Below are positions 23,001-34,200 of a stretch of DNA of 61,799 nt, piece by piece. This DNA is from Gonapodya sp. JEL0774 (lineage: Eukaryota > Monoblepharomycota > Monoblepharidomycetes > Monoblepharidales > Gonapodyaceae). The translations under genes were made by a program, and so were the position numbers. Below the pieces are notes generated by a model. That model had not been told where the DNA came from, ran no database searches, and was given only the letters and a program-made list of their open reading frames with translations. The stretch is from contig JADIIX010000038.1 in assembly GCA_027604505.1 (NCBI GenBank), forward strand, positions 112,619 to 174,417, written 5' to 3'. Each line of letters begins with the position of its first letter. Positions within the stretch are counted from its first letter, which is position 1.

Positions 23001-25317
23001 TAACTTCAGGCCAGGCAGCTCAGATATACTCCGAGATACTGATGCTTGTGACGGTGACGAGGATTCACTCCTTCTTGCGTCACCGAGCCCCGTATCCGGT
23101 CGTGTTCGTTCCCGCCCTCTACTCGCTTTCAATGACATCTTCCAGCCTTCGAGTCTCTCAGCGGCGTTTTGGGTAACTCTTGCACTAGTGTTGTTTCTCG
23201 GCATGAGCATACTCGCCTTTGTAAGCCTCACCAGCACGTTACATCAGGTGCTCAGTGATGGCTGGGGATGGTTAGCGGACTGGTGGACGCAATTCTGGAC
23301 GGAAAGGACAGTGGTTAGCGCTCCTACTTCTTCTAGTAAAACCACGAGAGAAAAGAAAAGGAGAACACCAGCATTAGTGAAGGGACATGTCTCCGGAAGT
23401 GATCGTAGAACGGCTCGGAGTATGGGGAGACCAGTAGCGGAGGGAACACTCGGAAAAAGCATCAAAGGTGGCTGGTTGCAGAGAAAAGCGGAACGGAAAG
23501 TTGTTTTGGGAGAGTCATGGTTGCCTGCTGGTACTCATCAGGCGAGTGAGGCGAGTCCTCGACCGACACGACACCGATTCTCAGTCGATGTACTTCAAGC
23601 ATCGGAGAGCGGCCAAGGTAATACAGGGAGAACCCAGAAGAAGCCATTCAGCTCTATCGGCAATACTGTCAAGACATTAAATGTGTCGGATGCGGGCTGG
23701 GTCGCCTGGAATTTGGCGTTTGACTGGGATACTGTTCGAATAGATGACCGCCTTGTGGTGCGATTCCCATCGGAGGTCACGTGCGCTAAGCTTGGGATAG
23801 AGGCTAACAAAGGTGATAATGGGGATGTTTGGAAGAGACATTTTCTTGCAATTGGAAGAATGGATGGGAAAGTATCGGTACTGGAAATGAGTCCGGATGG
23901 AAAACCAACGAAAACTCTCGTGGGAATTACGAGAACTCCAATAACTTCTAGAGTTGGTACCTCAGAAGCCACTACCCATGCACCTATTCGACATATTGTA
24001 TTTTTACGCCACGACCACGTGTCAACGGGTGGGCGAGCGAGAACGATTGCGTTTGTTACCATATCTGCGCATGGATGGATATCGTTGTTCGAGATATACG
24101 GATCCGGAGAAGAAACGTCTCTCAAGTGTATATGCACTGTGGACTCAGAAGTCGAAGAGGTGCGCGAATGCTGGGCCGCAACCCACCGCACACTGTTTTT
24201 GTGCTCCATGAGCGACGATCTTTTGTTTCTCGACTTAAGTGCGGACTGGGAATCGCCTGAGGTCGAAAATGCTTCTCCTGGAAAGGTCGATGTCGTTAAA
24301 CGCAATGCTGGGGTACAAAGCATGAGTGTGGAGCGCATCCCAATTGGAGGAGAGCAATTTACTGTAGTTGCTTGTGGGCTTAAAAGTGGGGACATCGTTT
24401 TGCTTGAGTTTCCGTCATTAAACGTCATCGGGAGGTTGCTAGGGCACTCAAAACATCCAGTACAGAGCGTTTTCGTGAGGATTCTGCCCAATACTCGTTC
24501 CAACTGCACAGGAAACGCGAGTGTGAACTGCGTGCTGGGAGCGACTTTTGGTGATGACAGGGCTCGTGTGTGGGAGGTAACTTTCACCGTCTCGGAGGAC
24601 TCAGCCCATCTCAGTCGCCCTCAAGGCACAGCTCAGTCTCAGGAATCCCAAACGTTGAAAAGCCATTCTTCGGTGCGGTTTGCCGTGGAGAAGTTCTATG
24701 GTGAAGTTAATCAGCCGGGAAGTCGGGATCTCCATATCACCGCTACTGAGCTTTGGGGTTTGAGACGACGCAAAATGTTCGGTCTGTACCCTGCGGTCCC
24801 CCAGTCAATACTGCTCAACAACGAAAATTTGAAAAGAGTTGATCAACTTAATGGGACAGCCGACGGCGCTTGGTGGTGGGAGCTGTGGATATGTAACTTT
24901 GGAGCCGGAGTGGACTTCGATGACGGAGACGCAGCAGAATCTGCAAGAATCTTGCCACTCTCTCGGGCAGTACTTCTGTTTGAAGATCCACTACAGGGAA
25001 TCGGGGCTTGCGAGATAGATCATGACGACGAAGGCGACCCCGTCATGGAGCGTGCTGGGAGACCGGGAAGTGACTCATTCGAATCGGAGGGTGTGTCGCC
25101 GCACTTTGCGACGCCCGCCCTCACCGCGAATCCAGTAGTGGGCCACAATGACGTTTTATGTTTCGGATATAGCGACGGTGTGGTTCGGGTCGTCAAAAGC
25201 ACGCTTGAACGTACGGACAGAAAATCAGAATTTCACAGCGCTGCATCGTCGGCATATAGTAATATCGATCTTGATGTTGTTGGAGTGCAGGACGCCAGTC
25301 GCAAAAAGACCCAGTAG
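20020..25317 (+). CDS. SCAP: SREBP cleavage-activating protein (SCAP) homologue
   Basis: Polytopic ER sterol sensor of 1499 residues that escorts SREBP-type transcription factors. Exons: 20020-20336, 20600-21703, 21892-22004, 22070-22164, 22298-22396, 22474-22662, 22735-25317 (4500 bases). An N-terminal helix follows [20 protein letters not shown], matching the SCAP start. The sterol-sensing domain spans about residues 430-580 and includes [52 protein letters not shown] and [15 protein letters not shown], all diagnostic for SCAP. Two more membrane segments follow (22735 onwards and near 23160-23230). A large cytosolic WD40 half completes it. I did not locate the cognate SREBP gene in the window. 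It is transcribed away from the uridine phosphorylase gene, 287 bases between starts. Confidence 0.9.
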
Positions 25318-25640
25318 ATAAACCCAGTAGATAATGTAAATTCATGTATCATATCGCAAAGAAAAGCAACAGCAAAGAAAGACCTACAAGACCGTGCCAA
25401 ACGAGTGTTACTATGTAACTACCAAGAGTAATCCACGATCTTTGTCAGAACTAATGGTTTCGATGATCTGTTTCAACAATTCAGTACATCAGCGTGGGGT
25501 GTGAAAACTAAGGACTGAAAGATTGTGGTCGGGAGGGAATCACAAACACGTCAAGATTGAAAAGTTGAAAGTGTCTCGGTTTGAACATGTATTCATGCAA
25601 AAATCTCCAATCGATAGTGCGACCCTTCTCATTTTGTCGG
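25318..25640. other. Spacer between convergent SCAP and myosin light chain genes
   Basis: About 320 bases of 3' flanking sequence, with no further coding or structural feature seen. Short open frames here carry no recognisable motif. Confidence 0.6.
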
Positions 25641-26470
25641 CTACTCTCCATGTTTGAGTACTCGGACGAACTCGCGATAGTTGAACATGCCTTGAGGGTC
25701 GACAGGGGATGCTTTGAACATAATGTCGACCTGGAATAGCGGGACAATGGCAGTGCCCCAAAGATGACTTCCTCTTTTGGAAGTCACAAACAAATTTTCG
25801 TAGGCGAAAACGCACCTCTTCGTCCGTGAACCTCTCTCCCATACTGGTCATGAATTCGCGAAGCTCATCGGCATTAACGAATCCCAACTTCTTTTCGTCA
25901 AAACATTCAAAAGCTTGTAGGATTTCGTGCTCGGGATCTGTTCCGCTCATTTTCTCTCCCATAAGGGTCAAGAACATCGTAAAGTTAATGGCACCTGGTG
26001 CTTCATTAATCATATCGTCGATGAACTCGTCAGTTGGACTTTGTCCTGTCGGTCAAATTAGTTGTGTTATTTGAGGAGGGGGAACTGTTCATGGCCGCAA
26101 AACTTGCCGAGTGAAGCGAGCATATCCTTCAAATCTTCTTTGTCGAGGAATCCATCTTGATCGTGGTCGATGATGGAGAAAGCCTCTTTGAATTCCGCGA
26201 TTTGCCGTTGGTCAAACATGGCGAACACATTTGAGTTTTGTCTGACCGCGCGCTTCTTCTTGGACTTCTCCCTGCGAGATGACTGCCAAGAGGCATGCAA
26301 AAATGGTTGCGATTCAAATCAACCGTCGTGTTGGATCAGACTCCCTCAACTGCCCGCCGCCGTCCGTTCCATATCCCGAATATTCTCGTCAACACACTAA
26401 ACCGGAGCACGAGTCTCTCCAGTATTATCCATCCATCTCAGCCCCACGAAACGTCGATCAAACTGACCAT
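25641..26470 (-). CDS. Myosin regulatory light chain
   Basis: EF-hand light chain binding the neck of myosin II, 164 residues. Exons (minus): 26470-26468 (the ATG alone), 26282-26104, 26038-25816, 25730-25641 (495 bases, in frame). The N-terminus is Lys-rich and then reads [20 protein letters not shown]; the Ser fits the phosphorylated Ser19 of animal regulatory light chains, while the neighbouring Thr18 position is Asn. EF-hand 1 is intact ([12 protein letters not shown]); the others are degenerate, as usual. It ends FVRVLKHGE. The start exon consists of the initiator codon followed by GTCAGT. It was chosen because the next exon has no in-frame ATG before the conserved region and MSS matches animal light chains. 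Confidence 0.88.
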
Positions 26471-26960
26471 CTTCGAGCTTAGACCGGTGACTATTGGGAA
26501 AGCCAGATGAGCACAACCGCAAGATGCGGACCACAGCAGCGGCACAAACTCAAAAATGTCACACCCCAAACATAATCATCGGAATGAATCCATTGATTGT
26601 GAACATTCCCATTATTACACACGGCGTTATCCTTCACGTCTTTTCATGGACGATCGCTTCGGTGTTCTCTCGTTTTAATCTCCTTTCCTGACAATACTGA
26701 GACAAGAGATGTTTACAAATGAAGGGAGGACAAGGAGTTGCGGGCAGAGAAACGCCACTTTTTCGCTGGCAAAGAAACTGGCATAGGCATGGAAGTATGT
26801 GCAGTGATCTCCCACGGGACGTAATAATCTGGTGGAGAGAGACAACGTTGAGGACAAAGAGAAAATCAACCACTTTCTAATGAAAAGTACTGCTTGTTCA
26901 TTCTGTGCTATGTTAATAAAAGCTAAACTTCCACACCAATATCAGAGTAGGAGCATTTGA
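26471..26960. other. Intergenic region
   Basis: Promoter side of the myosin light chain gene and 3' side of the GH18 gene, both on the minus strand. No further gene, repeat or RNA recognised. Confidence 0.55.
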
Positions 26961-29075
26961 TCATCGCCGCAGGGCGGCTCGAAGGGCCTCCTTGCTTCTG
27001 CTGTTGCGCTGTAATTCAGGAGGTCGAACTTTAGGATCTCCACCTTTGACATTCGATGCGGACGAGCGTTTCTCCACAAGCGACTCTCGAGAATCACCAA
27101 ACTGTGACATCGACCCTTGAGTTGTTTCATTTGTCGGATTACTTGCAGCCAATGCTTGGCTTGCGTTATCTTCATTCGCATCATCTTCCTCATTAACTCG
27201 ATCTTTTCCAGTAAGCTTCGATCGTCGCTGAGATTTAGTCAGCAGCGCCAATGTCAGGACCTCTTTGAAGGTTTTGAGCCCAAGCAAACTCACCCTGAAC
27301 GCGAACCAAATGCCCAATGCTCCAGCAAATACGGTCAGTGCTGATCCGACCCCGACACCAACAGCGGCTCCTATAATCGCAGCCTAGTATTCAAATACAT
27401 GAACTGTTCAAAAACAGTCTTCGCAGGATCCTCCATTTAGCGCCAAGCATTCTCTCACCCGCGATAACCCTGTCGTCACTGCAGTGGTGCCCGTCGAAGC
27501 CGAGATGGTAGTTGTGGATAGAGATGTACTTGACACTGTCCGTAACGTTGATCCAGAGCCGAGATTTAAAGGGTTTGTCAGTTTTTCGACACACTTTGAT
27601 TCTGTTGCAGTGCTTGCGCCAGAGCTACCAGGATCCATCTGCAACTGCCCAAACAACAGATTACTGTAGCTGAGCATTGGCAGATTAGAGCACGGATAAT
27701 TGGCTGTCTCGAAAGAAGAGTCAAAAAGCTGGACACCTGCAAAATTTGTGAAGGATTTGAGGCGGGAAACCAGATTTGTGGTGTACACTTGGGAGGGATA
27801 CACAAAATCTCCAGTCTGAACGATAATACCGGCAGTTAGCAAAGTGCTATCGGAGCACCAAATCTTGCCAGGCCCACCATGGCCTCCACCCATGACTCGT
27901 AACCCCATCCCCAGCTTGGTAGTTGGACGACAAGACTTGCATCAGTGCTTGCATTAGTCTGAAGCCAGCCACTCCAAGTAGTGATTGCGGACCAAAAACC
28001 ATCTTCAGTAGATCCCCACGAACAACCAGCGCTGGCCCGGAACACCACAGTAAGATAATCAAGGAGAGACGGGACATTAGAAAGGACCGTGTTCGGGTAA
28101 ACAGGCCCCGTTCGCGAGTCCGGATACAAGCAGCCAACACTAACTGTTTATCAGTGATACATGGTCAAGGAGGTAATGGTTAAGGTGAGATGGGAGCATA
28201 CCTCCAATTGTGTACTTTTTCGACTGCTCTGCGTCCATCAGGCTCCTCAATGTTCTCAAGAAGCTCACATATGCCAGAGAATACTCGTTTGTTCTGCGAG
28301 AAAGAAATGATAATGTGAAGGCAAAAGCCGTCCTCTCAGCAAGACTCACAAAATGGACAAATCCACACCATCGAGAATGGCAGTACCCAATGGTCGAACA
28401 CTGGAGTTGGACCTGAAGAACATATCCCAAACTTGTTGTGCAGACTTAACACCGTCGGCTTCACTCTTAAGAGTTTCTCGTCTCGCTCCTGCCAGTCATA
28501 TGGTGAGCAGTTTGCAGGCTCAGTTCGCTTCAGCATTGGAAGTATTTCCCACCAATTGCGAGTACAACACGCTTCCCTGCGCTTTGGCAGCTTTTCACGC
28601 CCTCTTCCACTTTCGGACACCGCAAAACAGTGTACCCGACTGTCTTTGTCTCGTAACCTGTGTAAGCATTCCCGAGGTCTGCTCCACAATGGGTGCTGAA
28701 GTCGATTGCAGGCAGATCTCCCGTCGAAAAGTGATCGACCATCCACCCAATCGAAATAAAGGTATGATTGGTTGTTGCGCACAGTTGAGCGAGAGATAGC
28801 TCAGAGTAAGTTGCATCTTGAAGAATTGAAGCTTTATTTTGACCCCAGAAAGTCCCGAGCTGTAGTTGGAGGGTAATCGTGTATAAAGCAGTGGATTGGG
28901 ATCAATATCGATATGCTGCCTGGAATCGCGCCCAGACTGTTGCTGTCTGTACCTGGAAAGGTCGTGAGAGACCGAGTGTTGAATTTAACGGAAGGACAGC
29001 TTGAGATCCAGACAGCCAACCCAAAGCAACGAGACCGATGTACGTGATGGTTTGGAGAGTGTGGTGATCAAGCAT
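26961..29075 (-). CDS. Class III chitinase-like GH18 protein, membrane-anchored, active site degenerate
   Basis: 542 residues from eight exons (minus): 29075-28953, 28859-28553, 28488-28350, 28293-28202, 28143-27890, 27815-27459, 27383-27294, 27227-26961 (1629 bases). A signal peptide (about 1-25) precedes the TIM-barrel start GTFWGQN. Then come LPAIDFSTHC, the conserved CPKVEEGVKSCQSAGKRVVL and AIGG. The catalytic strand reads ILDGVDLSIL where active class III chitinases have DGxDxDxE. The catalytic Glu and the preceding Asp are therefore replaced, suggesting a chitin-binding or inactive homologue. A Ser/Thr-rich stem, one transmembrane helix (about 430-453, AAIIGAAVGVGVGSALTVFA) and a charged cytosolic tail follow. 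The replacement depends on the splice at 28350/28293, which is well supported by consensus and phase. Confidence 0.8.
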
Positions 29076-29326
29076 TGGAGTCGAATGTTATAATCCAAGC
29101 GAACTCGATCACCCGTGCAGCCGATGTCCCCACTCACCTCGGGGCTTCTTCACAATTGTTCACCCACATAATTCATCCACACCTTAAATCGCACCGTCAG
29201 TGATTCTCAAACAAAATGTTATTCACGTGTGAATGGAATGCATCATGGAACTATTTATACAAGATAATTGCAGTTACGATCTGGCTTGGATATCCAACCC
29301 TCCTGTCCTCCTACATCTGAATGCCA

Positions 29327-30925
29327 TTATTCGATGAACAACTCGCCACCAATCATTAACTCGTCATTCCCTTCAATTTTCGATCCCTTTCTTTCGAGGT
29401 GATCCCGGTAAAACCGCTCCGCGAAGTCCGGTGCTGGTAGATCGCGCAAAGTGAGAAACGAGTCTATGTAGCGTACGAGCAGTCGATAGATGATCAAGAA
29501 TTATGTGAGTTCTGAAGGGACAAGGATTAAAAAATGTTTCACCGACCAGTTTCTAGCCAAGCAGCTGGGGCATCTCTGAAGTCAAACACAGGTTTGATGG
29601 GGTTGAGGATCATGACGGCGATTTCTGGCTTGTACCATTCTGCGGGGGGCTCAGGCTTACTGAAGATATTCAGATTGAGGACGGTTTCCGGGTCCGGGAT
29701 AAATGTTTCTTCTTTTTTGTTTGATGGTAGGGAAGTGCACAAGGTACAGAAATGACAAAACAAAGTGAGCAAGTGATCCGCAAAAGTCCGACCTCCTCAC
29801 TCGCACTGGTCGGTAGGCCACTACAACTTGGCACTTCAAAATTTTCCGCAGAGACGAATCTCTCGGTGATACGGTCAGTCAATCTCCACATTCGAGTTCG
29901 TTGATTCGCAGTTAAGTGTTCCTTCTATCAAGAATTGACCGCTCGAATTACAACCGCAACGTACCAATTGTTTCTCGTGGAACCCCACTCTCCACATCGA
30001 AATCAGAATCCGAGCTGAATCCAATGGATCGCAAAATTTCTGGCAGGGCATCGTCGCGGGCATGCTGGGAGAACCTTTGCCGGCCGCTATGAGGATTGGC
30101 CACTCCGATTCCGCCATCAGAGTTTTCAGTATTCCCTCGGACAACATCGCTTTCATCATCCAGAGACAATTGCGCAATGCCAATGTCCTTCGGCTCAGTT
30201 ATTCCCGCAGAGTCACCAACTCTGACGTTACGACGGCCGTTTCCCGAGCCAGGTCCCCGCTCTTCCGGTGTGTTAAATTTTTCGTCTGCTAGGACCAGTA
30301 GCCTCCTACCCGGCTTCACGCCAGTTTTGGGTGCGACAGAGCCACGAAGTGTTGTCCGCGGGGCGGGAAGACTGATGGGGGCTGGCGTCTGGGTCGTTAT
30401 ATCACGCAGGAGAGCACGCGGACCGGGAGTAGTAACAGGTGCCAAAGAGTTTGAGCTCGCTTTTAGATTACTACCAGAAGGGCCGGTCACAGTGGGTTTC
30501 GATAGGACGGAGGTCTGGGGTTTCGTTGCTGGTGTCAGAACACACAGCGGTGGCGGAAAGAGTGGAGGGAGAGGGAATCATGGCATGAATTCAACATTTC
30601 GAGCGATGAAGTATGCTCTGTTACTTGCCCATCATATCCAATAAATCAAGGACGTCCCAAACGCACCTGTTCCTTTTGCCGCTCCCCCCACCTTAGCCAA
30701 TCCAGCACCACTAAAACCAGTTTTAAGCACAGCGGTGCTGTTGTACCCTGCTGATGGAGCTTTTTTCGTCATCATCTGCTTTCCCGGGGGACCTCTTGGC
30801 AACGGTGCTTCTCGCATATCCATGACCTTTCGCGCTGCGGGTTTGATGCCCCCGATCCCAGCTGGGGCATTCTCTTTGTCAAATGTTTCACGTGTCCCTC
30901 TCAATGCCGCAAGGCGGGTCGCCAT
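29327..30925 (-). CDS. Securin-like separase inhibitor
   Basis: 383-residue, mostly disordered protein. Exons (minus): 30925-30667, 30528-29965, 29833-29807, 29711-29547, 29463-29327 (1152 bases). Features in securin order: a KEN box at residues 17-19 (TFDKENAP), a D-box at 124-130 (RALLRDI), a basic middle, then DDALPEILRSIGF at about 245-257. This resembles the human securin segment DAYPEIEKFFPF that occupies the separase active site; EILR even fits the ExxR separase cleavage consensus. A conserved-looking acidic and aromatic C-terminus follows (PPAEWYKPEIAVMILNPIK). Securin holds separase inactive until APC/C destroys it at anaphase. One exon is only 27 bases. Securins diverge very fast, so this rests on motif arrangement rather than homology. 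Confidence 0.5.
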
Positions 30926-31277
30926 TTTAAGATGGCGCCTGATGAATGCTTGAAATTGTTATGTTTGGGTTGTGGTCGACAGGTTCGGCAGCACGCACGC
31001 GCCAGGCAACGGGCCGGGCGCACATGCAGAACACCACACAACATCTGAAAAGATATCCACTTGCACTCGTCACAGCACTGCCGAACCAGCCTAGTGGTCG
31101 GCGAACATTCAGGTGCAAGGGACCCCACGAAAGGAATTTATTCAGTTCTCTCCATGAGAGGAGTTTGAAGACGCATACCAGACATTCAATTGCGAATCGT
31201 CTATAAGCGAAATGCGAGTTACATTCAAATGATCATTATGCAAACTACCAATGTATTAGAGTATTTTTCAACTGCGG
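30926..31277. other. Intergenic region
   Basis: Upstream flank of the securin-like gene and 3' flank of the dual oxidase gene, both minus strand. No coding feature recognised. Confidence 0.55.
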
Positions 31278-34200
31278 TCAGAATCGTTCACCAAAGTGAT
31301 GAAGGTAACCATAGCCCTGCTGCTGTCTGTTCAGTTGTGAGCATGCCAGATCGACATTGTCCATCATTACAGCTGTTGAAGATCGTTCGAAGTCAGTGTG
31401 GGGTGACAGAGCAGTCATGTTACAAGAACTCACCCGGACCACATGTGAAGACTCCAATGTCCTTCGCGGGCACCTCAGCCGATTCACCGAGAATGGGGGC
31501 AAGGTCCTCCGGTGCGTGAATCTCCCGAATTTTTCGGAATAGAGATTCGAAATTTGGCCGCCCAAAGTGTGTTTGTGACCTTAAGCCTGTGAACAGTGAC
31601 TGCCCATTAATCCTCGCGAACGAGCGTTCAGTGATCTTCATCGGGGGAATCGCAAAGGTTAACCAGACAAAACTTTCTCAATGCACATCGTGAGCTCACA
31701 TAAAGCATGGTTGTCCGTAAGTCGTACTTTTCCGTGATGGCTGTAATGAAAACATGTGCATCCAGCACGTGCAACTCATCCTGTTCCTCGAGGTCCTTGA
31801 TTAGGTCCACCATCCACTCGAATTGTTTTTGACTCCTCGCAACCCAGATGAAATACGCTTTCCGTATCCTCTGCTGCGCGAAGATCCCAGGAGCCTTGTT
31901 GGCATTGAAAACCAATTCCTTCATTATGGAGGCGAAGGGGGTGACACCGATGCCTGCATTTCATACCATTGTCAAGACCATGCAAAGTACCACTATGATG
32001 TCCGATGCCCTTAACGTACCTCCTCCAACGAATATGGCGACGGGATACCGTGCGTAGTCTCCGTGACCGCCACCGAATGGACCATCGATGATTGCACTCC
32101 CGGGCACAGTTGCACCAAGAACATCTCTAGCTCGCGTTGTCCATGGCCCAACTGTGCGAATGTGGACCGATAAGTAAGGGTCATTGGGTGCCGAGCTGAT
32201 CGTGAAAGGGTGGAACTCTTTGGTGGAAATCTCAGGGAGTGCAATCCTCAGCCATTGGCCCGCTTTGTAATCGAAATTCGAAGGCTTTCTCATCTTGACG
32301 AGTGTCACTTCAGAAGGGAGCAAAGCGGCCTCTATAATGGGCACTTTGAAGGCCCGACGTTTTGCAGTAAAGACAGAATCCAAACGGTAGACGCTTAGTT
32401 GAATAAAAGATTGTTGAACGAAAGGCTCGCTTATGAAAACGCATGGTATCCACGAGCCTCACATCGTAGGGACTAGCATGAAGTACCAATAGAACGGGGG
32501 CTGAACAAGCTGTGCTGCACCGTGAACGATCATTGCGAGGTACCATATGGGATGCAGCCTGTGGAAAAACCAGAACACGGTGAAGACATTCCGTCGCACG
32601 TACTATGAGAAAGAGAATCAAAGTTAGCAAAAGCCCAAGGAGTTACGTCGCAGAAGCTCACTTCATGTGCATATGTGTAAATCAAAACCATTAAAACTGT
32701 GAGTACAAGGCCCGAAAAGCCTGTCACAGTTTGCCAGCAGTAGTAGAAGAAAGACAGCAGTTCATCTGAGTAATGGTAAACATCCCGGAAGTAGCACAAC
32801 ATGTCATCCGAAGGCTGGGTCGAGAAATTGTAGAAACTAGAAAAGGAACTGATCAGGGATGCAACACCATACATGATATTCCTATAGTATACTCACTTGA
32901 AGAAGTGGCCAACAATGTGAATGATCGACATTAGGAAGCCAGTCCATGCTACATTAAACGCGTTAGCATTTAAATATCGACGAAAATGCGGTGCAACTAA
33001 CCAGCTATGATGTGGAATTCAAGGTGTTCATCGAATGGAATGAATTCAGCGAGCCAAGTCCCTCTGAGCCAAGCGATTGTGTTCCGGCACCTGTTCAAGC
33101 AGAATCAGTTAACCTGATGCGAAACTCGCAGGGCGGTACCTCACATTGACAAAAGAACCCAAGCATAGCACCACATTTGTGCGGAAGCGCCACCACGCGT
33201 GACTTCGGTAGAGAAAATAGACCGTGATTGGAGGCAAATTGATGAGATGAGGTGAGCATAAGATCTTACTTGCAACTCCGTAGCCAGTGATCTGCCGTAA
33301 ACCTCCATGCTCCTTGTTGTGATAGTACACGTAAAAGCGCTCAAAGAAGATGCCAAGTGTTGATGCGAAAAAGAAAATTAAGAAGATGATTTCCCTGCGC
33401 TTGTTGGTGATGTATGCCTTCCAAAACCCGAATCGACTTGATTTCCGAGGAGCCTGAGGAGCACTTGTCGTACTTCTAGTCAAAACCTCAGTTCCGATTC
33501 GTTTCGATAGTGGCGTCGGAGAGCGTAAACGAGATGTGCTGGAAGAACCACGGGAGATATTCTCCACCAGGTTGCGGTTTCGGTTCACAGCTGAAGTGAG
33601 AGCACGGTTCACTGCACTGTTTCCTGCTGCTCCCCCTGCCGTGGTGAGTCCTCTGGAAACCGTGGGGGCCAAGGTTGACTGAGGAGCAGATTGCGCGTCT
33701 GAAGGAGCATCCAAGACACCTGCAATAGTGATGGCTTGAATAACATTCTCCCCAAAAGTGTTCATCACGTGACGGAAATCCTCGAAGTTCATCATGTCGA
33801 CCGGTCCACCTCGTCGCCTTTCCACCTCCTTCCACCAAGTGTCGACAACCGCGGTTGTTGCATTGTTCAAGGTACTTTTGTCAAGCTCTTTCGCAGCACT
33901 ACCTTCACTCAAAAGGGATGTCAGCATAGTGAGAAGTTCTTCTTTCGAGAGACTTCCATTGCCGTCGAGATCTGTAAATGAACAGTGCAAGGGCACATTA
34001 TTGAGTCACTTTCACTCTTCTTGGTCTCGACCGAAACACGATTAACTCACCATGCAAGTCAAACAGTAAACGCGTTTTGGCATCCACACTGCCATTGTTG
34101 AAAATAACCATCATGTCCAGCAATTCTCGGAAGCTTACATATCCACTAGAGTCCTTGTCCACCCAGTTGAAAATTTGAGTTGCAAAGAGCGAGTTCCTAT

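Noticed and set aside
28530-28742. Apparent premature stop in the chitinase-like gene after AIGG
   Set aside because: A GTGGGA donor just before it and a GGCAG acceptor downstream restore the frame and the conserved SAQQVWDMFF segment, so it is an intron, not a pseudogene.
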